NCBI GenBank assembly: GCA_903835065.1
Contig: CAILLO010000047.1
Span: 146,389 to 210,388 of the forward strand
Direction of reading: 5' to 3'
From: an uncultured Eubacteriales bacterium
GTDB taxonomy: Bacteria; Bacillota; Clostridia; Saccharofermentanales; UBA5734
DNA length: 64,000 bases
Positions 1 to 10,562 of the stretch are shown here, in pieces; positions within the stretch are counted from its first letter, which is position 1, and the number at the start of each line of letters is the position of its first letter. The translations under genes and the position numbers were made by a program. The notes below the pieces were generated by a model that saw only the letters and a list, made by a program, of their open reading frames with translations, was not told where the DNA came from and did no database searches.

Positions 1-1
1 G

Positions 2-2143
2 CTCGAATCCGTGATGGCCTGCCTGCGGACGGGGCTCGCGGATATCTCTCCCGACGAGGCCGACCGGTTGGAGAACTTCTTCCTCAAGCGCGGCATCCGC
101 GGCAGATCGAGGATCTTCGACGACCGGCGCTATGCCGACCGGTTCGATGCGGACCCGACGGCCGCCGCCGAGGATGAACCCGGAGACGGGCCCGCTTCGA
201 CCGCCACCGAGGACGGCGCGACGGTCCTCCGGATCCGCGACCGGTCGTTGTCCCCCCTCCGCGACGCCCTCGACGCCGTCCGTGCCGCGAAGACCTGCGG
301 CGCACGCTGCGCGGCGCTCGCGACCTTCCTCGACGGCTACGGGATGCACGACCGCGTCTACCGTCTGGCGAGGGACCTGCGCGGGAAGGGCGCCTCGGAC
401 GGCGCGATGCGGCTCGTCAAGTCCTGGAACGCCCTCTGCTCGGTCCTGATCCAGATGGTGGACGTGGCGGGAGAGGAGGAGATCCCGCTCGAGGACTTCA
501 TCCCGCTCCTCGCCGCCGGCATCGACGCCTGCCGCGCAGGCACGATCCCCGCTTCGCCCGACGCCGTGCTCGCCGGACCTCCGGACCGGGTGATCGCCCG
601 CCGCCCGGCCGTCCTGTTCGTTATTGGCGCGACGTCCGACGCGCTTCCCCAGAAGGGCGTATCGGAAGGACTGCTGTCGGCCGCCGACCGGGACCGGCTG
701 GTGCACGAGGGGGGACTGGACCTGCCGAGCGGCGTCGCCGACAAGCCGTTCGAGGACGCGTTCCGGGAATACTCGCTGCTGTCCCTGCCGACCGAGCGCC
801 TCTACGTGGGCTTCGCCGAGACCGACAGGAAGGGCGCGAACGTCGACCCCTCCACGACCTGGACCCGCGTCGTCTCCCTGCTGCCGGGCTGCCGACGGGT
901 GACCGTCGGGCCGATGCGCCGGGCGGAGCCGGACGACCCGCGCCGGCTCGCCGTGAAGCGTTCCGCGACATCGTCTCCCGTCGACGCGGCGGAGGGGTCC
1001 CTCGCCGGACCCGCACCGACCCGCGACGTCCGGCTCCCGCCCGGACTGGTCGCCGGCGCCTTCGGCTCGGTGCGCGGGATGAGCGTGTCCCAGCTCGAGA
1101 CGTACGCCGCCTGCCCCTACGCCTACTTCTGCAAGTACGTCCTGCGGCTCGCTCCCCGGGAGGTCTGGAAGCCGGAAGCCGCGAACACCGGCAGTCTGGC
1201 GCACGGCGTCGTCGAACAGGCGATGGGGGAGCTCGCACGGTCGATTGATGCCGCGATTCGGGACGGCAGGAATCCGGACGACGAGATCCAGGCCTTCGTC
1301 GACTCCGATCTCGAGCGGAAGGTCGACGGGCTGATCCGCTCGACGGCTCTCCGCGACCGCCTCGGCCTGTTTCTCGACGAGGGGATCCGGACGTCCGCGG
1401 GGCGCAAGGTCCGCGGCGTGGCGTCCGCCTCCCTGCGCGCGGCGGCCCGCCAGCTGCTGGGGCAGCTGCTGCGGCCTGCCCTGCAGGAATGGGCGTTCGG
1501 ACCCGAGGATTCCAACCCACTGGTCGTCGAACTGGCGGACGGGTCCCGCGTGCATTTCCGCGGCCGCGTCGACCGCGTCGACGCGAGGTCGGAAGGAGAC
1601 CGCGAGTACTACCGGATCGTGGACTACAAGACCGGTGACAAGAAGGTGGACTACCAGGCCCTTTACGCCGGGCTGGCCTTCCAGCTGCCCGCGTACCTGG
1701 CGGCCTACCGCAACGGAGTTCCGTCGCGGGTGCCCGTGGATGCCGCCTACTTCCACCTGGGCGTCCCCCTGGACCGGGCCGAATGCGCGGCGCAGGCGCC
1801 CGCCCTGGCCTCGCTGCACGACCGGGAATCGGGCTACTACAAGCTGCGCGCGCTCGACCTGGCGCCGGACGCCCTCGAACTCGCCGTCTCCCATTCCCGC
1901 GCCCTCCTGCGCGAGACCTGCGGCGACCTCTTCGGGGGGAGGTTCGACGTGCGTCCTCTGAAGGCCGGGTCGGGTTCGCCGTGCGAATGGTGCGATTACC
2001 GCTCCGTCTGCCGGAAGTCGGGTCCGACCGATTGTCCGTCGGCGAAGCCGCTTCCGTCCGCCTCGGCGGCGGGGACGACGAAGAAGAGGGATCGCTACGT
2101 CTCCGCGCTCGCGAAGGACCGGGACGGGAGGTCGGGAACGTGA
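2..2143 (+). CDS. addB: ATP-dependent nuclease subunit B, 3' part (5' end outside window)
   Basis: C-terminal part of AddB, partner of AddA in the helicase-nuclease that resects double-strand breaks for RecA loading. The frame is open to the left edge, so the N-terminal helicase-like domain lies outside; the GTG at 11 is not the real start. Visible are the first cysteine of the iron-sulfur cluster in YAACPYAYF (near nt 1110), the RecB-type nuclease motif IVDYKTG (near nt 1617) with its Asp and Lys, and the closing CEWCDYRSVC (CX2CX5C, near nt 1980) that supplies the other three cluster cysteines. The stop overlaps the GTG of addA by 3 bases (GTGA). Iron-sulfur ligands and nuclease residues all appear intact. 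Confidence 0.93.
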   Translation, partial: LESVMACLRTGLADISPDEADRLENFFLKRGIRGRSRIFDDRRYADRFDADPTAAAEDEPGDGPASTATEDGATVLRIRDRSLSPLRDALDAVRAAKTCGARCAALATFLDGYGMHDRVYRLARDLRGKGASDGAMRLVKSWNALCSVLIQMVDVAGEEEIPLEDFIPLLAAGIDACRAGTIPASPDAVLAGPPDRVIARRPAVLFVIGATSDALPQKGVSEGLLSAADRDRLVHEGGLDLPSGVADKPFEDAFREYSLLSLPTERLYVGFAETDRKGANVDPSTTWTRVVSLLPGCRRVTVGPMRRAEPDDPRRLAVKRSATSSPVDAAEGSLAGPAPTRDVRLPPGLVAGAFGSVRGMSVSQLETYAACPYAYFCKYVLRLAPREVWKPEAANTGSLAHGVVEQAMGELARSIDAAIRDGRNPDDEIQAFVDSDLERKVDGLIRSTALRDRLGLFLDEGIRTSAGRKVRGVASASLRAAARQLLGQLLRPALQEWAFGPEDSNPLVVELADGSRVHFRGRVDRVDARSEGDREYYRIVDYKTGDKKVDYQALYAGLAFQLPAYLAAYRNGVPSRVPVDAAYFHLGVPLDRAECAAQAPALASLHDRESGYYKLRALDLAPDALELAVSHSRALLRETCGDLFGGRFDVRPLKAGSGSPCEWCDYRSVCRKSGPTDCPSAKPLPSASAAGTTKKRDRYVSALAKDRDGRSGT

Positions 2144-5100
2144 CGGCGAACGGGAGCTTCCGGCCGACACCGCAGCAGGAGGTCCTGCTGCAGGCGGGCG
2201 TCTGCGATCTGCTCGTCTCGGCCGCGGCCGGATCGGGAAAGACGCAGGTGATGACCGATCGGATCGTGAAGCGGATCGCCGAAGGCGCGCTGGATATCCG
2301 CCAGGTGCTGGTGATGACCTTCACGGACGCGGCCGCCGCGAACATGCGGCGCAAGATCGTCGAGAAGCTCCGGAGCGCAGCGGACGGGGCCTCGAAGGAG
2401 GACGCGCGGCGACTGCGCCGTCAGGCGGGTCTGCTGCCGCACGCCTCGATCTCCACGATCCACGGGTTCTGTCTCGAAGTCCTGAGAAGCGCCTCCTATC
2501 AGGCGGTCGACGGGAGCGGGAAGCCGCTCCTCGAACCCGGCTTCCGGGTGGCCGACGCGGCCGAGTCCGAGATCCTTCGGCTCGAGGCGCTGGACCGCGT
2601 GTTCGAGCGACGCTATCTCGACGCCGAGCCGACCCCCGGGTCGTCCGCGCCCGACGGAGCGGCGGAATTCCTCGACCTCGTCGACGCCTACGGGAACCAC
2701 CGCGGGGACGAGCAGGTCCGCTCGCTGGCGCTGACCCTCCACACGTTCCTCCGCAGCATGCCCGACTACCGCGGGTGGGTCGAGGAGCGGCTGGCGCACC
2801 TCAGGAGGGACGTCGCCCGCTTCGGTGCGTCGGAGGCCGCCCGGCTGCTTCTCATCGGGCTGAAGGACCTCCTCGACCGCGCGGACGAGGTCCTTCCCTC
2901 CCTGCTGGATTCGCTCGATGAGGATTGGACCTTCGTCGCGGACGCCGAGAAGGACAGGGCATGGAAGGAGACCTTCCGGTCCACGCTGCGGGAGCTCCAG
3001 GATCTCCACGGACTTCTCTCCGGCGAGGGACCGGCGGCGGGGACGGACCTTTCCGACCTCTGGGATGCGGTGACCGCTGCGGGACGCCGGATTCCGATCG
3101 ACGGCCTGCCCCGGACCCCGAAGAACCCTTCTCCCGAGCGCATCGCCTTCGTCTCGGCCTTCCGGAACCGCCTCTCCGAACCGGTGCACGCCCTCACGGG
3201 CCGCTTCGGAGGCGACGCGTACCGAAGGGAATTCACCGCGCCGACGCGCTACCTGTTCCACGACACGGCCGAAGCGATCGGGAGCGGGATCGCCCCGATG
3301 GTGCCGTTGTGCGAGGCCCTCTTCCGGATCGTCCTGGAACTCGACGCGCTGTACGACGACTTGAAGCGGAAGGCTTCGGTGATCGACTTCAGCGACATCG
3401 AGCACCTCGCCCTCGCCGCACTTGAGCGGGAGGGGGCCGAAGGCGCCTTCCGCACCCGGTTCCAGGAGATCTACGTCGACGAATACCAGGACACGAGCGG
3501 CATCCAGGAGGCGATCGTCGAACGGCTCGAGCGCGGCAACCGCTTCCTCGTCGGCGACGTGAAGCAGAGCATCTACCGATTCCGTCACGCTCGTCCGGAG
3601 ATCTTCCAGGACAAGGCCGACCGATATGCCAGGGACGTCCCTCCCGGACGGGAAGCCGAGGCGGGCACGAACGGCGTGCTGCGGGAACTGAACCGCAACT
3701 TCCGCAGCGTCCCGGCGGTCCTCGACGCCGCGAACCTCGTCTTCGAGCGGATCATGAGCCGGGAGGCCGGCGAAGTCGTGTACGACGCGACGCAGGCCCT
3801 CGTGCCCGACCGGAAGGACCCGCCGACGGGGCGCCTGCCCGTCGAGCTGGTGATCGTCGATGCGCGGGAAGCCGAAACCGCCCCGCTTTCCGTTCAGGTC
3901 GGCGCACCGCTCCCCGGAGACGAAGGGGAATCGGTCGAGGCGAAGGAGGACGCCCCCGCCCTTCCGGCGGGCGACCCCGACCCCGAGGCGCTGGATCCGC
4001 AGGAAGCGGGCCAGCAGGAACTGGAGGCGCTCTGGATCGCCGGTCGGATCCGCTCGCTGGCCGAGGCCGCCCGAGCGGAGGGGCGGGACAAGGTCTACGA
4101 AGGCATCGCGGTTCTCTCGCGGACGCGGTCGGTCCTGTCGGTGGTGAGCCAGGCCCTCAAGGACCTGGGGATCCCCGTCGAGGAGGACCCGGCCGGTGAA
4201 TTCCTCGCGAGTCCGGAACTGCGCACGATGGAAGCCCTCGTCCACCTCCTCGACAACCCTCGGCAGGATATCCCGCTCGCCGCGACGATGCAGTCGATGC
4301 TGTACCCGGAGCCCTTCTCCGAAGAGGAGCTGCTGCGCGTCCGCCTGCACCTCCGCAAGCGGGGCGACAGGGACGCCTTCTTCCACGAAGCGGCCGTCGC
4401 CTTCACCGAGTCCGGCACGCCCGAGGACCTGCGCGTCCGGGTCGTCCGATTCCTCGACTGGGTCCGCGATCTCCGCGAACGGGCCGTGCACACCGGACTC
4501 GATGCGCTGGTCGGGCACGTCTACCTCTCGACCGGGTACCTGGAACGCGTCTCCCGCCTGCCGGACGGCACGGAGAGCGTCGCGGACCTCCGCATGTTCC
4601 ACGAATGGGCCGGTTCCTTCGAATCGACGCGGATGCGCGGCCTTTATGGTTTCGCGCGCTACATCGAACGCATGCGCGAGAGGGGCGGCGGAGACGCCGC
4701 GCGAGGGGCGCGTCCGGGCGGAGCGGACGCCGTTCGCCTCGCGACCTTCCACGGGAGCAAGGGTCTTGAGTTCCCCGTGGTCTTCCTCGCGGGTCTCGCC
4801 CATGCCTTCCGCCTGACCGAGAAGCAGGACCGCGCAATCGTATCGGAAGCCCTCGGCATCGGGCCCGACGTCGTGGACCTCGCGGCCCGGACGGTCTATC
4901 CCTCGCACCTCAAGCTCGCCGTGTGGGAGCATTCCCGCCGCGCGATGCTCGCGGAGGAGATGCGGCTTCTCTATGTCGCGATGACCCGCGCCATGGACCG
5001 ACTGTTCCTCGTCGCGAGCATGAAATCGAAGCCGGATGCTCCGGACGCCCGACTGGCGCGGATCGTCGAGGAGGCCGCGGCCCGTCCGGGCGAACCGGTA

Positions 5101-6216
5101 CCGCCCTATCGCGTCCTTTCGGCGAGGAGCCACCTCGAGTGGCTGCTGAATGCCTTCGCGTCCGAATTCCCCCGGGAGGCGTCCGCTCTGATCGGGATCG
5201 ACGCGCCGGACGTCCCCGACGGCACGGCGCGCATCGGATCCGTCGTTCCGGGGACCTGGACCGCCCGCCGGATCTTCCCCTCGGACGTGATGGCCGGCTC
5301 GGCGACCGCACCGCCCACGTCGACGGAACCCGCCGCGGCGCCTGCCCCCTCCGGTCAGCCCTTGCTCCGGCCGATGCCGGCGACCTATCGGTTCGACGGC
5401 TCCGCGAGAGCGCCGGCCAAGATCTCGGTCAGCGAACTGAAGCGCCGTATGGCGCCCGAGCCCGAAGCCGGCTCCGAGGAGTCGGACGGAGAGGGCGCGG
5501 CGAAGCCGTCGACGCCGACGTACGACGAACCCGCGGACGAGGACGGACGCCGTCTGCGCGTCCGGTTCGGCGCGCTGAAGAGCGTCGACCTCGAGATGAA
5601 GGACCTTCCTCTGACCGCTCCGCCGTCGCTTCGGGACGGCCCGACCGCTTCCCGTGCGCTGCCGCCCAACGAAATCGGAACGGCGGTCCACTCGGTGCTC
5701 CGCTACCTCGACCTCGCTTCGGCCGCCGCCGACCCCACGCCGGACGGGATCGTCCGGCAGATCGGGCGCATGGCGGAACACCGCATGCTGTCCGTCGACG
5801 AGGCGGCCGCGGCGCGCGGTTTCGCCGGGCCGCTCGCCGCCTTCGCCGCGAGCGGTCTCGCCCGGAGGATCCTGGCGGCCGGTCCGCAGGTCTTACGCGA
5901 GATCCCCTTCACCCTGTCCGTCCCCTTCCCGCCGCTCTACGCGGACGTTCCCGACGCCGGGACCTTCGCCCCGGAGGACCGCATGATGGTTCAGGGCATC
6001 ATCGACCTCTGGTTCGTGGAGAACGGATACGGCGTCCTGGTCGACTACAAGACGGACCGCATCGACGGCGACGACGAGTCCGTCCAGGAGACGCTGCGCC
6101 GCCGCTATGCCTCGCAGATGGACTACTACGCGCAGGCCGTGGAGTCCTCGACCGGCGTCCGCGTCGCCGAGCGCGTCCTGTGGCTGGTACGGCAGGGGAG
6201 GGCGTTCCGGATATGA
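2140..6216 (+). CDS. addA: ATP-dependent helicase/nuclease subunit A
   Basis: UvrD/Rep-type superfamily 1 helicase with a C-terminal RecB-like nuclease, 1358 residues, longer than the roughly 1230 of the Bacillus protein. The start is the GTG at 2140, preceded by GGGAGG and overlapping the addB stop; the frame continues open upstream but that is inside addB. Seen in order: Q motif near residue 12, Walker A AAAGSGKT at 28-35, DEYQDT (motif II) near 447, VGDVKQSIYRFR, NRNFRS, TFHGSKGLEFP near 870, LLYVAMTRA (motif VI), and nuclease motif VDYKTDRID near 1305. Low-complexity Pro/Ala/Glu-rich inserts near residues 590-620 and 1050-1150 account for the extra length. Works as a heterodimer with AddB in recombinational repair. 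Confidence 0.95.
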   Translation: MTANGSFRPTPQQEVLLQAGVCDLLVSAAAGSGKTQVMTDRIVKRIAEGALDIRQVLVMTFTDAAAANMRRKIVEKLRSAADGASKEDARRLRRQAGLLPHASISTIHGFCLEVLRSASYQAVDGSGKPLLEPGFRVADAAESEILRLEALDRVFERRYLDAEPTPGSSAPDGAAEFLDLVDAYGNHRGDEQVRSLALTLHTFLRSMPDYRGWVEERLAHLRRDVARFGASEAARLLLIGLKDLLDRADEVLPSLLDSLDEDWTFVADAEKDRAWKETFRSTLRELQDLHGLLSGEGPAAGTDLSDLWDAVTAAGRRIPIDGLPRTPKNPSPERIAFVSAFRNRLSEPVHALTGRFGGDAYRREFTAPTRYLFHDTAEAIGSGIAPMVPLCEALFRIVLELDALYDDLKRKASVIDFSDIEHLALAALEREGAEGAFRTRFQEIYVDEYQDTSGIQEAIVERLERGNRFLVGDVKQSIYRFRHARPEIFQDKADRYARDVPPGREAEAGTNGVLRELNRNFRSVPAVLDAANLVFERIMSREAGEVVYDATQALVPDRKDPPTGRLPVELVIVDAREAETAPLSVQVGAPLPGDEGESVEAKEDAPALPAGDPDPEALDPQEAGQQELEALWIAGRIRSLAEAARAEGRDKVYEGIAVLSRTRSVLSVVSQALKDLGIPVEEDPAGEFLASPELRTMEALVHLLDNPRQDIPLAATMQSMLYPEPFSEEELLRVRLHLRKRGDRDAFFHEAAVAFTESGTPEDLRVRVVRFLDWVRDLRERAVHTGLDALVGHVYLSTGYLERVSRLPDGTESVADLRMFHEWAGSFESTRMRGLYGFARYIERMRERGGGDAARGARPGGADAVRLATFHGSKGLEFPVVFLAGLAHAFRLTEKQDRAIVSEALGIGPDVVDLAARTVYPSHLKLAVWEHSRRAMLAEEMRLLYVAMTRAMDRLFLVASMKSKPDAPDARLARIVEEAAARPGEPVPPYRVLSARSHLEWLLNAFASEFPREASALIGIDAPDVPDGTARIGSVVPGTWTARRIFPSDVMAGSATAPPTSTEPAAAPAPSGQPLLRPMPATYRFDGSARAPAKISVSELKRRMAPEPEAGSEESDGEGAAKPSTPTYDEPADEDGRRLRVRFGALKSVDLEMKDLPLTAPPSLRDGPTASRALPPNEIGTAVHSVLRYLDLASAAADPTPDGIVRQIGRMAEHRMLSVDEAAAARGFAGPLAAFAASGLARRILAAGPQVLREIPFTLSVPFPPLYADVPDAGTFAPEDRMMVQGIIDLWFVENGYGVLVDYKTDRIDGDDESVQETLRRRYASQMDYYAQAVESSTGVRVAERVLWLVRQGRAFRI

Positions 6217-6866
6217 CGAAGGAGAAGATGTCCCAAGACGGCGCGATTCCGCTCGCAAAACCGCCCGTCGTCCGCAACGCACTGGCGCTGTCGCACGAGT
6301 ACGTGCGGAAGGTCGTCGGGTCGGGCGACCTCGTCGTGGACGCGACCGCCGGCAACGGACACGACACCGCCTTCCTGGCCGAACTGGCCGGACCGGACGG
6401 ACTCGTGCTCGCCTTCGACGTGCAGGAGGACGCGATCCGCCGCACCAGGGACCGGCTCGAGACGTTGTGTCTGCTGGACCGCTGCCGGCTGTTCGCCGAA
6501 GGGCACGAGCTCTTCGGCGAGCGACTGGACGGGATCGCGCCCGGACGTCCGCTCGCCGCGGTCATGTTCAACCTCGGCTATCTGCCGGGAGCGGACCACG
6601 CGCTCGGCACGAAGGCGCCCACGACGATCGCGGCGCTGCAGCAGGCGATGGCCCGGCTCCGTCCGGGCGGCCTGGCGACGGTCGCGCTCTATTACGGCGG
6701 GGACAGCGGGTTCGAGGAGCGGGACGCGGTGCTCCGGTTCGTGGAGAGCATCGACGTCCACGCCTTCGCCGTGCAGAAGACGGAGATGGTCAACAGCCGC
6801 AGCTGCCCGCCGATCTTCCTCTGCATCGAGAAGCTGTCTCCCGGGAAGGTCCGGCCACCCGCTTAG
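6213..6866 (+). CDS. mnmM: Class I SAM methyltransferase of the YtqB/MnmM family
   Basis: 217-residue Rossmann-fold methyltransferase. The SAM-binding motif DATAGNGHDT lies at residues 43-52 and the family signature FNLGYLPGADH near 110, followed by the TKAPTTI stretch. YtqB, now called MnmM, methylates 5-aminomethyl-2-thiouridine at the wobble base of some tRNAs in Firmicutes; that role here is by family resemblance only. The ATG at 6213 overlaps the addA stop (ATGA), so it is probably translated by coupling and transcribed with addBA. The stop overlaps the end of the oppositely oriented transporter gene by 4 bases, with no terminator between them. Confidence 0.8.
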   Translation: MTKEKMSQDGAIPLAKPPVVRNALALSHEYVRKVVGSGDLVVDATAGNGHDTAFLAELAGPDGLVLAFDVQEDAIRRTRDRLETLCLLDRCRLFAEGHELFGERLDGIAPGRPLAAVMFNLGYLPGADHALGTKAPTTIAALQQAMARLRPGGLATVALYYGGDSGFEERDAVLRFVESIDVHAFAVQKTEMVNSRSCPPIFLCIEKLSPGKVRPPA

Positions 6867-7825
6867 CGCGGCGCTTCGGACGGCGTCGGCGGGTTCCCTT
6901 GATAGGCCTTCTTCAGCAACCGGTCGCGGAACACGCACCAGAGCGTCACGGTGACCAGGATCACGGCGCCGCCGGCCATCGCGGAGCCCGACGGAACCTC
7001 GCGGCGGAACAGGTACACGAGCACGGGGTTCAGCAGCGGTTCGATGATGGGCACGAGGATGATCTCGAGCGGCGTCAGGTGGCGGACCGCCTTCGTGTAG
7101 AGCAGGTAGGCCAGGCCGATCTGCAGGACACCGAGGAAGAGCAGGGGCGGCACGTCGGACCAGGCAGGCAGCCGCTGCACGAGGAAGGGCAGGGAGACCA
7201 GGAACACGAGGAGATTCCCCGCGAGGACGGCCGAAACGGGGGAGGTCTTCTTCATGCGGCTCATGAAGAGCGCCTGGAAGCCGAACGTGACACCCGACAC
7301 GACGGCGAGCACGTCGCCGAGGGCGGCCTGCGGATCCGACGAAAACGAGAAGCCGTCCGCGAAGAAGAGGGCCATCCCTCCCATCACGACCGCGACGACG
7401 GCGAGGTCCGCCTTCAGGACGCGCTGGCGGTAGAGGACCCACCCGAACAGGACGACCCAGACGGGCGCCGTGTACTGCAGGAGCACGGCGTTGGCGGCCG
7501 TCGTGAGGCGGGTCGCGACGACGAACAGGAGCATGGTGGAGGCGTTGGCCAGGGCCGACGACCAGAAGCCGAAGCCTCCTCGGAAATCGGGGCGGCCCCG
7601 CAGGACGGCGAACAGGAAGACGGAGGCGACCAGGCTTCGTCCGCCGGCCGTGGCGACGGGGGAGAGGGAGACCGACTTGATCAGGAGGCCGCCCGTGCTC
7701 CAGAGGACGGCGCAGCCGACGAGTGCGAGCAACGGCAGGAACCGCGCGCCGCGGCGCGATTCCCCGGAAGGCCCGCCAGAGGCGGCACGTTCCTCCATCT
7801 CTACGTTACGATTCGAACCGGACAT
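6863..7825 (-). CDS. DMT-superfamily transporter, EamA type
   Basis: 320-residue integral membrane protein with two EamA repeats and about ten hydrophobic segments, for example GCAVLWSTGGLLIKS near residue 36 and the second repeat beginning near VFLVSLPFL. EamA carriers export small metabolites or amino acids; the substrate cannot be read from sequence. The ATG at 7825 has no Shine-Dalgarno site and sits only 7 bases from a TATTAT box on its own strand, so the message may be leaderless; a second ATG at 7799 is possible and would drop nine residues. Tail-to-tail overlap with mnmM. Confidence 0.85.
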   Translation of the reverse strand: MSGSNRNVEMEERAASGGPSGESRRGARFLPLLALVGCAVLWSTGGLLIKSVSLSPVATAGGRSLVASVFLFAVLRGRPDFRGGFGFWSSALANASTMLLFVVATRLTTAANAVLLQYTAPVWVVLFGWVLYRQRVLKADLAVVAVVMGGMALFFADGFSFSSDPQAALGDVLAVVSGVTFGFQALFMSRMKKTSPVSAVLAGNLLVFLVSLPFLVQRLPAWSDVPPLLFLGVLQIGLAYLLYTKAVRHLTPLEIILVPIIEPLLNPVLVYLFRREVPSGSAMAGGAVILVTVTLWCVFRDRLLKKAYQGNPPTPSEAPR

Positions 7826-7828
7826 CGT

Positions 7829-7838
7829 TGGTATAATA
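7829..7838 (+). promoter_or_regulatory. Extended -10 promoter, overlapping a divergent -10
   Basis: TGGTATAAT at 7829-7837 is a perfect extended -10 on the plus strand for the short frame at 7867 and the tocopherol-cyclase-like gene. The same bases read TATTAT on the minus strand (7838-7833), placed for the divergent EamA gene. No convincing -35 is seen on either strand. Confidence 0.6.
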
Positions 7839-7866
7839 CGATAAATCCTTGGAAGGAGGAAGACCG

Positions 7867-7965
7867 GTGTCGAATTTCCATGATTTCACACTCGATGACC
7901 TGAACGGGACCCCTGCCTCGCTCTCCGCATACCGCGGCAAGATCGTCCTGGCCGCGATGCGATGA
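7867..7965 (+). pseudogene. Remnant of glutathione peroxidase N-terminus, 32 codons
   Basis: A GTG at 7867, with a strong AAGGAGGA site at 7852-7860, opens a 32-residue frame. It begins VSNFHDFTLDDLNG and continues ASLSAYRGKIVL, the usual start of the glutathione peroxidase (BtuE/GPx) fold. In the family this is followed by VNTAS and the catalytic Cys or Sec. Here homology stops after KIVL and the frame ends AAMR-stop, before the catalytic residue. The stop overlaps the ATG of the next gene (ATGA at 7962-7965). It looks as if a deletion removed the rest of the peroxidase and joined its promoter, ribosome site and first 28 codons to the following gene. It cannot be an active enzyme; an assembly join is an alternative. 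Confidence 0.75.
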
Positions 7966-8984
7966 GCGATCGCCGCGAACCTGTAGGCCATCGGATGCGT
8001 ATCGACGCGCTGTGGCACCCGGAACGCTTCCAGGGCGGCTGGAAGCGGAGGCGGTACTTCGAGGGCTGGTACTTCAAGCTGATCGACCGGGACCGGGACG
8101 CCGCGATGGCCCTGATCCCCGGCATATCGCTGGGGGAGACGCCCGAGGACCGCCACGCCTTCATCCAGCTGATCGACGACCGGACGGGCACGGTCGGGTA
8201 CTTCCGGTTCCCGTTCGAATCCTTCCACGCCGACCCGGCCCGGTTCCACGTCGAGATCGGTCCCAACCGGTTCGACGCGCACGGGCTTTCCGTGAACCTC
8301 GACGACGGCAAGCTGGCCGTCAAGGGCACGCTGCGCTTCGACGGGGTGGTGCCGTTCCCGCGTTCGTTCTGGAGCCCGGGCGTCATGGGGCCCTTCTCCT
8401 TCGTCCCCGGGATGGAGTGCTACCATGGCATCGTCAACATCCGCCACAGGATACACGGCGAGATCTCGGTCGGGGACACGGTGCACAGATTCGACGGCGG
8501 CGAGGGCTATATCGAGAAGGACTGGGGCCGTTCGTTCCCCGAGTCGTGGGTCTGGCTGCAGGCCAACCACTTTCCGGATTCCGACGCGAGCTTCCTGTTC
8601 TCGATCGCCGACATCCCCTGGTTACGCGGCGCCTTCACCGGATTTCTCTGCTTCCTCCTCTTCCGCGGCCGCCTCTACCGGTTCGCGACCTACGACCGGT
8701 CCCGCATCGTCCGCATCGAACGCGACGACACGGTCGTCCGCGCCGAACTGCGCGGACACGGGTTCGTCCTTTCCTTCTCCGCCGACCGCGGCGCCGCAGG
8801 CGTCCTGCGCGCTCCGAAGAACGGGACGATGGAACGCGAGATCGAGGAGAGCCTCTCCGCGGAGGTCGCGGTGAAGCTCACGGATCGGAAGGGAAGGGTG
8901 GTCTTCGAGGATGCGAGCCGTCGGGGCGGCATGGAGATCAGCGGCGACGTCGACCGGATCCTCGATCGCGTGCGGCGGTCCTGA
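7962..8984 (+). CDS. Tocopherol-cyclase-like family protein
   Basis: 340 residues. It matches the Firmicute proteins grouped with tocopherol cyclase (PF14249 type) through RYFEGWYFKLID near residue 28 and GYIEKDWGRSFP near 180 followed by WVWLQANHF, in a beta-rich lipocalin-like fold. Non-photosynthetic bacteria carrying it do not make tocopherol, so the reaction is unknown; a lipid-like substrate is a guess. The ATG at 7962 overlaps the stop of the peroxidase remnant; the ATG at 7995 (MRIDALWHPERFQGG) matches the usual family start better, and neither has its own ribosome site, so translation may depend on coupling. Converges on gdhA with a 21-base gap. Confidence 0.75.
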   Translation: MSDRREPVGHRMRIDALWHPERFQGGWKRRRYFEGWYFKLIDRDRDAAMALIPGISLGETPEDRHAFIQLIDDRTGTVGYFRFPFESFHADPARFHVEIGPNRFDAHGLSVNLDDGKLAVKGTLRFDGVVPFPRSFWSPGVMGPFSFVPGMECYHGIVNIRHRIHGEISVGDTVHRFDGGEGYIEKDWGRSFPESWVWLQANHFPDSDASFLFSIADIPWLRGAFTGFLCFLLFRGRLYRFATYDRSRIVRIERDDTVVRAELRGHGFVLSFSADRGAAGVLRAPKNGTMEREIEESLSAEVAVKLTDRKGRVVFEDASRRGGMEISGDVDRILDRVRRS

Positions 8985-9005
8985 AACCCTGCCTCCTCCC
9001 GTTCC

Positions 9006-10370
<1,365 letters not shown>

Positions 10371-10398
10371 TCACCCTGCGAATCGATAGAATGGTTCG

Positions 10399-10404
10399 AT
10401 TATA
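10399..10404 (-). promoter_or_regulatory. Candidate -10 box for gdhA
   Basis: TATAAT on the minus strand, about 60 bases before the gdhA start. The -35 position 18 bases away reads TTGCAG (10428-10423), a poor match. Confidence 0.45.
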
Positions 10405-10487
10405 TTCTTCGCCGTTCGATGCCTGCAACCGTCAGTCTTCGCGAGAAACCCGGCTCTGCCGTACTCCCGGGACTCCCTCCGACTCCT

Positions 10488-10515
10488 TTGATTCGCTTCG
10501 CGATTGGGGTATCAT
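10488..10515 (+). promoter_or_regulatory. Candidate promoter for the acyl-CoA synthetase gene
   Basis: TTGATT at 10488-10493 and TATCAT at 10510-10515 with a 16-base spacer, about 50 bases before the start codon. Confidence 0.5.
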
Positions 10516-10562
10516 GGGGCGAAGACGGAGCGTCCGGACGGTCGCTGCCCAGGAGGTGCGGG

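Noticed and set aside
2095..5781. A 1228-codon open frame antisense to addA
   Set aside because: It mirrors the third-position GC bias of addA, has a low-complexity Arg/Gly/Val-rich product with no domain, and no ribosome site. The same applies to the long frames at 20301-23279 (minus), 26618-30553 (plus), 9543-10560 (plus) and 46374-47897 (minus).
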